From positions 1,894,001-1,958,000 of the forward strand of contig NZ_CP130318.1 of assembly GCF_032268605.1 (NCBI RefSeq): a stretch of 64,000 nt of DNA. The letters run 5' to 3'. Source of the DNA: Paenibacillus aurantius. Lineage in GTDB: Bacteria > Bacillota > Bacilli > Paenibacillales > NBRC-103111. Made by a program: the position numbers and the translations under genes. Shown one piece after another: positions 54,163 through 62,500 of the stretch (the first letter of the stretch is position 1; each line of letters opens with the position of its first letter). The notes under the pieces were generated by a model. That model was not told the DNA's origin. It saw only the letters and a list, made by a program, of their open reading frames with translations, and made no database searches.

Positions 54163-55224
54163 ATGGAACACAAGATAAAGCTGGGCATTATCGGTACGGG
54201 AAATATTTTTAAAGCAGCCCATCTTAAACCGCTTTTAGAGCACCCTGAAGTGGAGATTGCAGCCGTCTGTGACGTAAACAAGGAGCGGGTGGAGGAGTAC
54301 GCGGGCCACTATAAGATTCCTTACGCCTATACGAATTATCAGGATCTGCTGAAGCATGAGGAAATTGACGCTATCGATATCTGCACACCGAATCTTTTCC
54401 ATTCGGAAATAGCTATTGCCGGTCTGAAGGCCGGCAAGCATGTTTTTGTGGAGAAGCCGGATGCCGTCAACCCTGAAGAAGCACAGAAGATGGCGGACGC
54501 GGCAAAGGAAAGCGGAAAAATATTGATGGCCATGCGCAACAATCGGTTTACGGCAGCCTCCCGTTATTTAAAGCTCTTTATCGATGGCGGCGGAATGGGG
54601 GAAATCTATACCGGACGCTGTGGTTGGATCCGCCGCAGAGGCATTCCGGGCAAAGGAGGCTGGTTTACAACGAAGGAGCTGTCAGGCGGCGGCCCCCTGA
54701 TCGACCTTGGTGTGCATATGATTGATCTGGCCGTCTGGCTCATGGGCAATCCTAAACCGATTGCGGTGACCGGGGCCACCTATACGAAATTCGCGAATAA
54801 CGACATGTCCGATTCTATCGACAGCGATTTCGGGGAGAAGAAAGAAGATGGAATGTTCGATGTAGAGGACCTGGCCACCGGCTTTATCCGTTTCGATAAC
54901 GGGGCAACCCTGCAGATTGAGTTCAGCTGGGCGTCCAATATTGAAGAAGGAACCAATTATGTTGAGCTGAGAGGCACGAAGGCAGGATCCCGCATTCAAA
55001 ATGGGCAGCTCAAAATTTTCACGGAAACAATGGGTGAGCTTACCGATCTGGTACCGGTTTTAAAACAGAACGAGGCACCGCATGGGGAGCATTTGAAGCA
55101 TTTCATCGATGTCGTAAAAGGTCGCACCGCGCCCATTCTGACTCCCGAGCAAGGAGTGGATATGATCAAAATATTGTCCGCCCTTTATCAGTCGGCCGAA
55201 TCGGGTAAAGAAGTGAGGATGTAA
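54163..55224 (+). CDS. Gfo/Idh/MocA-family NAD(P)-dependent oxidoreductase
   Basis: 353 residues: Rossmann domain with LGIIGTGNIFKAAHLKPLL, the EKPDA motif of the family near residue 98, and the C-terminal alpha/beta domain with GGGPLIDLGVHMIDLAVWLMG. These enzymes act on sugars, inositols or sugar acids, often through a 3-keto intermediate. GGGGGTAAG precedes the ATG. It is 41 bases after the FAD protein and probably works with it. Cytoplasmic. Confidence 0.9.
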   Translation: MEHKIKLGIIGTGNIFKAAHLKPLLEHPEVEIAAVCDVNKERVEEYAGHYKIPYAYTNYQDLLKHEEIDAIDICTPNLFHSEIAIAGLKAGKHVFVEKPDAVNPEEAQKMADAAKESGKILMAMRNNRFTAASRYLKLFIDGGGMGEIYTGRCGWIRRRGIPGKGGWFTTKELSGGGPLIDLGVHMIDLAVWLMGNPKPIAVTGATYTKFANNDMSDSIDSDFGEKKEDGMFDVEDLATGFIRFDNGATLQIEFSWASNIEEGTNYVELRGTKAGSRIQNGQLKIFTETMGELTDLVPVLKQNEAPHGEHLKHFIDVVKGRTAPILTPEQGVDMIKILSALYQSAESGKEVRM

Positions 55225-55280
55225 GATCGGGGCCGAGGGGCAGCCTGACGGCTTAAGCGGATAAATACGGAGGCTTCTCG

Positions 55281-55314
55281 TGAAAAAGGCGCAGCTGCTT
55301 AGCTGCGCCTCTTT
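55281..55314. terminator. Bidirectional terminator
   Basis: AGGCGCAGCT-GCTT-AGCTGCGCCT is a perfect 10-base stem, with CTTT after it on the plus strand and a TTTTT run after it on the minus strand. It serves the convergent Gfo/Idh gene and phoX. Confidence 0.85.
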
Positions 55315-55328
55315 CCATCGTTAATGGC

Positions 55329-56984
55329 TTAAAATCCGGTTATGGCAACCAGAGCGGAACGAGAACCCCCGGCATCGGCATTCCAGCCTTGGGGTGTCTT
55401 GCCGTTTCCCGTATCCGCAACCTGCAGAGAGGTAAACAGGGTACATTCCCCCGGGGTGAAAGCTGTACCGGTGAATTGCGCTCCGACCGGAGCGGAAGCA
55501 AACTGGACCGGGGTATTCACGGTATGGCTTGCGGTGGAGAAGACATACAGCCCGCTATTTTGCAAAGCGGCGAAGCTTCCTTTGTTCACTTTATCGGCAT
55601 CGATGGCGGAGCAAGCCCAGACGTTTCCGTTAGGCTCGAAGCTTAAGCTGCCCGGGGAGCTGAATCCGTTCTGCGGGCCGCCTGCCGTGAAAATATCATA
55701 ATGAAAGGCTGGCGCTTCGGCGTCGCCATCTTTCTCGGAGAGATGGGCCAAATAGCCGTGAATGTTGCCGTTCGCAACATTTTGGCCTATGGCCACATAG
55801 AGATCCCCAGTATCCGGATGCAGCGCTACCCCCTCCTGGCGGTCGGTGCGTGTTGCCCCGAGGATGAGGGCTGCCTCGTAAGCGTAGACATAGACGTCGG
55901 CCTCATCACGGAACAGCTCCAGCAGGTTCTCCTTCGATCGCTGCAGCACAGCAGGCGGCTGGTAAGCGTGGTCCCTCAGCGTTTGTTGGACAGCAGCGGT
56001 TGAAAGCTTGATCCAAGTGCCATTAACCAGGTCTGCGGCATATAACGTTCCGTCGTTCAACAGCTTGGCATTTTCCTTGCCCAAGGCCGGCTGATAAGCT
56101 TCTTTGCTGACAAATTTGTAGAGACAGGCATGGTCGGACCTGTCGCCCATATAGACGACAAGGCGGCCTTTTTTGCCCAGTCCCATCGCCATTCCTCCAT
56201 GGCGGAAACGGCCGAGTGCGCTGTGCTTCTTGATTGCGGACTTTGGTTCGAACGGATCCACTTCGACAACCCACCCATAATGAGTCGGATTCAGCCCGGC
56301 GACACGGCATGCTTCATCGTACAATCCTTCTCCGGACAGGACGCTGCCCCATAAGGTGACCGTTCCGGAATGATTGGCGAGTGTCCCTTGAACGGTCCCC
56401 GCCGTACGCACCGACGCGGTGCCGCGGGCAGGGCCTGTCAGTTCCGCCCGTTCCAGACCGGTGATCCTTCGGGCATAAGCAGAATTAGGATCTAACGTCC
56501 ACTTTCCCTTCTTGCTGCGGTAAACTTCCACGACGCTGCCGCCCTGGCTGTAGAGCATCTGGCGGATTTGGCCGGCCGAAAAGTGGCCGTTCGAAGGAGC
56601 TCCGTGGACGGCCGCGGAAGAACCATCGTGATTGACATAAAGCAGGCCATGGTTTTCCGAATTATCCATTGGAAAGAAAGCGGTGAACGCCGGGTTAAAG
56701 CCAAAGGTATCCCCGCTTGAATTTATTTTGTCGCCATAGGAAGCGACCATGTCATATTGGAAGCCTTTGGGGAGCAGGAGTTCATCCTGGGAGGAGGGGG
56801 AAATCGGGTTGAAGGTTGAGGGAATGGATGCAGATTTCTTATCGTACAAACGGTCTGCGGCAGCTGCGGTTGGAGATGGTTTCCAAATAAGGCCAAAGCC
56901 TGTGGAAGCGCCCGCCACGGTTGCGGCTCCGGTACCGACGTAAGTGAGAAATTTGCGACGGGAAATTGGTCTGTTGTAATCCAT
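55329..56984 (-). CDS. phoX: PhoX/DUF839 family alkaline phosphatase, Tat-exported
   Basis: 551 residues. A twin-arginine signal (SRRKFL at 8-13 followed by an alanine-rich hydrophobic stretch) means folded export. The rest is the PhoX-type propeller: LLYVNHDGSS, GTVTLWGSVLSGEG, GRFRHGGMAM, YMGDRSDHACLYKFV and EGVALHPDTGDLYVA are recognisable blades. PhoX releases phosphate from phosphomonoesters using calcium and iron. It is a single-gene minus-strand unit unrelated to the sugar genes. The 156-base gap upstream is AT-rich; it has a direct repeat TACTAGAG (57058 and 57087), but I see no clear PhoP-type TTAACA repeats. Confidence 0.87.
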   Translation of the reverse strand: MDYNRPISRRKFLTYVGTGAATVAGASTGFGLIWKPSPTAAAADRLYDKKSASIPSTFNPISPSSQDELLLPKGFQYDMVASYGDKINSSGDTFGFNPAFTAFFPMDNSENHGLLYVNHDGSSAAVHGAPSNGHFSAGQIRQMLYSQGGSVVEVYRSKKGKWTLDPNSAYARRITGLERAELTGPARGTASVRTAGTVQGTLANHSGTVTLWGSVLSGEGLYDEACRVAGLNPTHYGWVVEVDPFEPKSAIKKHSALGRFRHGGMAMGLGKKGRLVVYMGDRSDHACLYKFVSKEAYQPALGKENAKLLNDGTLYAADLVNGTWIKLSTAAVQQTLRDHAYQPPAVLQRSKENLLELFRDEADVYVYAYEAALILGATRTDRQEGVALHPDTGDLYVAIGQNVANGNIHGYLAHLSEKDGDAEAPAFHYDIFTAGGPQNGFSSPGSLSFEPNGNVWACSAIDADKVNKGSFAALQNSGLYVFSTASHTVNTPVQFASAPVGAQFTGTAFTPGECTLFTSLQVADTGNGKTPQGWNADAGGSRSALVAITGF

Positions 56985-57140
56985 CCATGAATCGCCTGCC
57001 CTATAAGGTATTTAGAAAGATTAGTTAAATCATGAAATTCGAGTTTCTACTAAAATATACTAGAGACTAATGCCTAATTATGGTATTACTAGAGTAGTAT
57101 AAACGATCTTATCGGAAACCCACAAGATGGAGGTTGTGAC

Positions 57141-57638
57141 TTGATCCGACGGATACAGGCAGCTCCGGAAGACGCCCCTTTTTTGTATCAATTATACGCA
57201 AGCACGCGCAGTGACGAAATGACGGCTTGGGGCTGGGGGAAGGAGCAGGCGGAGGCGTTTCTCGCCATGCAGTATACCTTTCAACGGCGCTCCTATGAGC
57301 AGCAGTTTCCTCAAGCGGAGCATTCCATCCTCTACAGTAATCATGAGCGGATCGGGCAGGTTCTGATCTGGAGGGACAGCGACCAGTGGATTTTGGTGGA
57401 TTTGTCTCTCCTTCCCGAATGCAGAGGGCAAGGCATAGGCAGCGAACTGATCCGGAAGCTGCAGTCCATGGCGGCTAAAGCCGGTGTTCCCCTGCGATTA
57501 AGCGTACAGATCGACAATCCGGCGGTCCGCTTATACGTAAGGCTTCATTTTCGGGTAATCGAGCAGGGAGACGTTTACCATCGAATGGAATGGCATCCCG
57601 AGCAAGCGGTAACAGCAGGAAGAGAAGGGGTGACGTAG
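57141..57638 (+). CDS. GNAT-family acetyltransferase of the tail-collar cassette
   Basis: 165 residues. It carries the GNAT core: IGQVLIWRDSDQWILVDLSLLPECRGQGIGSEL is the strand 4 and acetyl-CoA loop region, and VRLYVRLHFRVIEQG closes the domain. The start is TTG at 57141 with GGAGG upstream. It is one base from the next small gene and heads the DUF6916/tail-collar cassette. It might acetylate the products of the cassette, but this is a guess from position. Confidence 0.85.
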   Translation: MIRRIQAAPEDAPFLYQLYASTRSDEMTAWGWGKEQAEAFLAMQYTFQRRSYEQQFPQAEHSILYSNHERIGQVLIWRDSDQWILVDLSLLPECRGQGIGSELIRKLQSMAAKAGVPLRLSVQIDNPAVRLYVRLHFRVIEQGDVYHRMEWHPEQAVTAGREGVT

Positions 57639-57639
57639 C

Positions 57640-57957
57640 ATGAACGGACTATCCGCGGCAACATTCCGGCAATTGGTACAGGACAAGGTAGAGGTCGTCT
57701 TCGATGACGGCATCGTTCCTTTGGAGCTGGTCAGTGTGAAAGAGTCCGAAGCGGGAAAGGACTTTGAGCATTTTTCCTTGGTGTTTCGGGGGGACGGGAA
57801 TCCTTTCCTTCCGCAAGGCACTTACTGGATCCGGCATGAACGCTTCGGCCAAGAACCGATGTTTATGGTCCCGATAGGTCAAGAGCATGGCGGGTATCGG
57901 TATGAGATTGTTTTTAACCGGAAGAAAACGGCGGATGGAGGAGTAAGTGATGAGTGA
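57640..57957 (+). CDS. Small DUF6916-type protein
   Basis: 105 residues, mostly beta strands, no signal peptide or membrane helix. It contains a QLVQDKVEVVF opening, GNPFLPQGTYWIRHE and a GYRYEIVFNR ending. I recognise it as the DUF6916 type, which is typically found next to microcystin-dependent/tail-collar proteins. It overlaps the next gene by eight bases. A chaperone or assembly role for the collar proteins is plausible but unproven. Confidence 0.7.
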   Translation: MNGLSAATFRQLVQDKVEVVFDDGIVPLELVSVKESEAGKDFEHFSLVFRGDGNPFLPQGTYWIRHERFGQEPMFMVPIGQEHGGYRYEIVFNRKKTADGGVSDE

Positions 57958-58471
57958 GGCCTATGTCGGGGAGATCCGAATGTTTGCAGGGAATTTTGCT
58001 CCGGTGGGCTGGGAGCTTTGTGACGGAAGATTGCTGCAGATTTCGGAAAATGACGTGCTGTTTAATCTAATCGGTACGATATACGGCGGAGACGGAGTTA
58101 CAACCTTCGGACTTCCGGACCTGCAGGGCCGCGTACCGGTCCATATGGGGCAAAACCCCCGTACCGGTACGGCCTACATGATAGGGCAAAAGGCGGGAAC
58201 GGAGACCGTTACGCTCCTGCAGGGCCAGATGCCATCCCATAGTCATCCCGTTAGGGCGCAGGCGGAAGCCGGGACGTTAAGCAGCCCTGCGAATGCCCTA
58301 TGGGCGCAGTCTGCTTTAACTCCCTATACCACGCAGACGAGCGGAACAGCGGATATGTACAATGGAGCGGTTTCGACTGCGGGCGGGAATCTGCCCCACG
58401 AGAACATGATGCCTTTCCTGCCGATCCGATTTATTATCGCCACCTATGGGATCTATCCGTCACAGACTTAA
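57950..58471 (+). CDS. Phage tail-collar domain protein 1 (MdpB/microcystin-dependent type)
   Basis: 173 residues. The N-terminal tail-collar fold carries the family pattern FAPVGWELCDGRLL, then LIGTIYGGDGVTTFGLPDLQGRVPVHMG; the C-terminal half is glycine- and serine-rich and ends IRFIIATYGIYPSQT. No signal peptide. GGAGGAG precedes the ATG. First of three tandem paralogues. In phages such proteins form receptor-binding fibre tips; stand-alone copies without other phage genes, as here, are of unknown role. Confidence 0.88.
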   Translation: MSEAYVGEIRMFAGNFAPVGWELCDGRLLQISENDVLFNLIGTIYGGDGVTTFGLPDLQGRVPVHMGQNPRTGTAYMIGQKAGTETVTLLQGQMPSHSHPVRAQAEAGTLSSPANALWAQSALTPYTTQTSGTADMYNGAVSTAGGNLPHENMMPFLPIRFIIATYGIYPSQT

Positions 58472-58508
58472 CCTATAGGTAAGAACCATTTTAAGGAGGA
58501 ACCGGCTT

Positions 58509-59006
58509 ATGTCACAACCCTTTATAGGCGAAATCCAGGCGTTTGCCTTTACTTATGCACCAAGAGGCTGGGCGCAGTGCAACGGTCAGATGCTGCCTAT
58601 TAATCAGAATCAAGCCTTATTTTCCATTCTTGGAGTCACTTACGGAGGAGATGGAGTAACGACTTTCGCCCTTCCCGATTTGCGCGGGAGGGTGCCGGTT
58701 CACGTTGGAAATGGAGTGACGCTGGGACAATCCGCCGGTGAGGAAGCGCATGTGCTGACCGTGAATGAGATGCCAGCCCATATCCATGGGGTAGTGGGCT
58801 CAACGAAACCCGCATCGCAAGTCAATCCCGCGGGCCAGCTTTGGGCCGTTCCAACCGCCAGCATGTACGGCGCGACCCCCACAACGACGATGGCCCCAAG
58901 CGCAATGGGAAGTGCGGGAAGCAGCCAGGCCCATGCGAACATGCAGCCTTACTCCGTGCTTAACTACTGCATTAGTATCAGCGGAATTTTCCCGACAAGG
59001 GACTGA
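58509..59006 (+). CDS. Phage tail-collar domain protein 2
   Basis: 165 residues, paralogue of the protein just upstream: YAPRGWAQCNGQMLPI, LGVTYGGDGVTTFALPDLRGRVPV, ending NYCISISGIFPTRD. The centre differs most between copies, as expected for a binding surface. AAGGAGG precedes the ATG. Confidence 0.88.
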   Translation: MSQPFIGEIQAFAFTYAPRGWAQCNGQMLPINQNQALFSILGVTYGGDGVTTFALPDLRGRVPVHVGNGVTLGQSAGEEAHVLTVNEMPAHIHGVVGSTKPASQVNPAGQLWAVPTASMYGATPTTTMAPSAMGSAGSSQAHANMQPYSVLNYCISISGIFPTRD

Positions 59007-59017
59007 GGAGGAACGAA

Positions 59018-59542
59018 ATGGATCCATTTATAGGGGAGATCCGCATTTTTGCGGGGAATTTTGCTCCCAAGGGATGGGCATTCTGCAACGGACAGCTCAT
59101 CCCTCTGATACAGAACACCGCGCTCTTTTCCCTATTAGGTACGATGTACGGGGGGGACGGGAAAACGACGTTTGCCCTTCCTAATTTGTCGGGAGCCTCG
59201 CCTATGGGGGCCGGACAGGGTCAAGGTCTTACCAATCGGATTCAGGGAGCAAGTGGAGGGACTTCCATGGTAACCCTGCTCACGACGGAAATGCCGGTTC
59301 ACAATCATGTTCCCGTTTCCGGTCCGGGGCCGGGCAATGCTCAAATTCCGGAGGGGGTTCTTTGGTCCGCTACACCCGGACGCCGCGGCATTCCCGCCTA
59401 CGGAGATGCTTCCGATCTCGTAAGCATGCACCCGGCGGCGATAGGGGCTGCAGGAGCGAGCCAGCCGCATAACAATAGGCAGCCTTACTTGGGCTTGAAC
59501 TTCATCATTGCTTTACAGGGGATTTTTCCATCACGGCCATAG
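59018..59542 (+). CDS. Phage tail-collar domain protein 3
   Basis: 174 residues, third paralogue: FAPKGWAFCNGQLIPL, LLGTMYGGDGKTTFALPNLSG, ending NFIIALQGIFPSRP. It departs from the others after the LPNLSG strand (GASPMGAGQGQGL). GAGGAGG precedes the ATG; it is 11 bases from copy 2, so the three are cotranscribed. Confidence 0.88.
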   Translation: MDPFIGEIRIFAGNFAPKGWAFCNGQLIPLIQNTALFSLLGTMYGGDGKTTFALPNLSGASPMGAGQGQGLTNRIQGASGGTSMVTLLTTEMPVHNHVPVSGPGPGNAQIPEGVLWSATPGRRGIPAYGDASDLVSMHPAAIGAAGASQPHNNRQPYLGLNFIIALQGIFPSRP

Positions 59543-59587
59543 CCCTCTTGACAACCATTGAAAAATAGAAATGGAAAGTAGGGAACG

Positions 59588-62500
59588 ATGTTGGGTATCG
59601 TCAGGAAAGGATTAAGACCCCCCAGACTCGGAATGGAGCTTATGCGCGCAGCCTTCCTTCTGTTATTCATGGCGGCCGCCTTCGTGATCGGCTCCGTTCA
59701 CGTCTCGGCTGCCACTTTTACGGTGAATAGTTTTATAGATGCGCCGGATACCACCACCTCAGACAATCAATGCTTGAATACCAGCCTGAACAAATGCACG
59801 CTCCGGGCCGCGATCACGCAGGCGAATGCGCTGCCGGGGCCGGATACGATTGTTTTGCCTGCCGGAACCTACACGTTAATGCTCGCTGGAATGGACGAGG
59901 ATGAATCGTTAAGCGGGGATTTGGATATCAACTCGGATATTACGATTATCGGTTCGAACGGCAACCGAGAGGGAGATGCTTCCCTAACGGTGATCGACGG
60001 CGGGAAGATAGACCGCGTCTTTGATTTGAATGCAAATCTTGACTATGCGGGCTTTACCATTACTCTTGAAGCTCTGACGATTCGGAACGGCGAGGCTGGA
60101 GGCAGCTACAGCTATGGGGGAGGGATTCGGGCGGACACGGGGAACGCAGGGACAATTACCCTGTACAATTCCATTGTCGAGAACAATGCTTCCACCCGTA
60201 CCACAGGGGCTCAAGGGGGCGGAGTTTATGTTTCCGGGCTCAAAGGCGGATCCTTCCTTTCCTCGAAGTCCGTCATTAGGGGCAACCAGGCTGGGGAAAA
60301 AGGCGGCGGTCTCTATGTGGAAGGAGACATGAACGTCACCGTCTCCGAAACCGACATTTCGAATAACAAGGTGACCTCGACCGTTCTAAATAATTGGTAT
60401 GGCGGAGGAATGGCCTTTGTCACGGCCACTATAAACGCTCGAACGATTGTAATCGAGCGAACCACGATTTCAGGCAACCAGGTGATGAACGGCTACGGCG
60501 GAGGGTTGTACACCAGTGCGCCGGCCGCCGTGGAGAATACAACCATTAGCGGCAACACGGCAACCCAGCAGGGAGCGGGGGCTTACGTCGATAATAATTT
60601 TGGGGCCGCGCTTTGGAAAAGCAATACCATCTCCAATAATACGACCAGTGCAGCGGGAACAGGCGGGGGACTCTACCTCAATCATAATCCCTCGTTCACC
60701 ATGCATAATACGATCGTGGCCGGTAACCGCAACGGCAGTTCTCCTAGTGATCTGGATTCGTCGGGGGCCCTGCTCATCGCCAGTTCCTTCAATCTGATCG
60801 GAACAGGCGGTTCCTTGAACCTGGTGAATGGGAGTAACGGAAACCTAACAGGGGTTGCGGACGCCGGGCTGCTTCCGCTAGCCGATAACGGGGGCCGTAC
60901 CCAGACACATGGACTTAAGAACAACAGTCCCGCTCTGGATGCGGGAAACAATGCCCATGCCGGCGCGATGGACCAGCGGGGAATCAACCGGATCGCCGAT
61001 TCCGCTGACAGCAACGAGACGGCGACGGTGGATATAGGGGCGGTTGAGGCGTATCCTGTCCTGGACGACCTTCCCAACCAAACCGTTGTAAGCGGATCGG
61101 CGCTTGATGTTCCCTTCTACATAGGGGATGCGGCCGTTGGAAGCTTAACGATTAGCGGGACTTCGTCGGATCAGACGAAGGTTAGAAATTCTTCCATAGA
61201 GATCACGGGAACCGGGGGGCAGAGAACGCTGAGCCTGACCCCGGAAGCCGGACAGGTCGGTACGGTGACGATTACGGTCACGGCAACCGGTACGGTTAAT
61301 GGGATAACGAACAGCATGACGGATACGTTTGCTTTAACCATTACCGGTGCGCCGGATTTGAGGGTGTCCAAGTCTCACACGGGGGATTTCAGGCAAGGGC
61401 AGGAAGGGGCGACGTACTCGATCGTCGTTTCCAATAGCGGGCAGATTCCCTCCTCCGGCGTGATGACGGTAACGGACACGCTGCCTCCCGGTCTGACGGC
61501 GACGGCCATGAGCGGTGCAGGATGGACCTGTTCCCTCAGCCCCCTGTCCTGTACCCGGTCGGATTCCCTGGCCCCCGGTGGAACCTATCCGGTAACGCTG
61601 ACGGTTAACGTAGCGGGGGATGCTCCTGGAACCTTAGTCAATACTGCGGCCGTCAGCGGCGGGGGCGAGACGAATACAGGCAACAATACGGCAACGGATT
61701 CGACCACTGTTGTCAGCCTGCCTCAAATTGTATTTGGTACGAACGGAGGGGAAGCGTGGAGCAAAACGGCCGGCAGCGTAGTGACGGTTACAGCCGGGGG
61801 AAGCGGCGGCTTAGACCCCTCAACCTTAAAATATGCCTGGACCACCGATTCTTCCAGCCCCAGCCCCAGCAGCTGGACCCCGTTTGCGAGCGGCGATGAG
61901 CTTCGCCAAGAAGCCGGGGACGGCGATTGGTATTTGCATATAATCGCCCAAGATGCCAATGGAAACGAAGCGTACCGCCACTCCAACCGGTTCCGATTGG
62001 ACAACACCAAGCCTGTTCTGACCGTGTCGGCGGTGCAGCAGGATACCACCGTCTACCCGGACAACACGTGGACGAGGCAAGCTGTGGCCGTGACCGCAAG
62101 CGCCTCGGATGGGGGCAGCGGTGTCAAGACCATTGAAGTTTCGCAAAACGGGGGCGCGACGTGGACCCCTTACACGGCGGCGTTACCGTTCACCGAAACG
62201 GGGGAATTTACCATCCTCTTGCGGGCTGTCGACCAAGTAGGAAACAGCAGCGAAGCAACCACCCGAACAGTTAAAATTGACAAGACCACTCCGATGATCA
62301 CCGTATCGATGAAGAAAGCCGATCATTCGGAATACTCCAACAACACATGGACGAACCAGGCGGTAGAGGTAACGGCAGAGGCAGCGGATGCCAACAGCCA
62401 AGTGGTGTTGACCTATACCTTAAACTCCGATTCGGAGAAGCCTTATACGTCTCCGATCGTGGCAGGAGAAGGGACAAGCACCATTAGGTTCACCGCAACC

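Noticed and set aside
57950-59542. Prophage or phage-tail-like bacteriocin remnant
   Set aside because: Only tail-collar proteins are present; no portal, capsid, tube, sheath, tape-measure, holin or integrase genes are seen on either side within the window.
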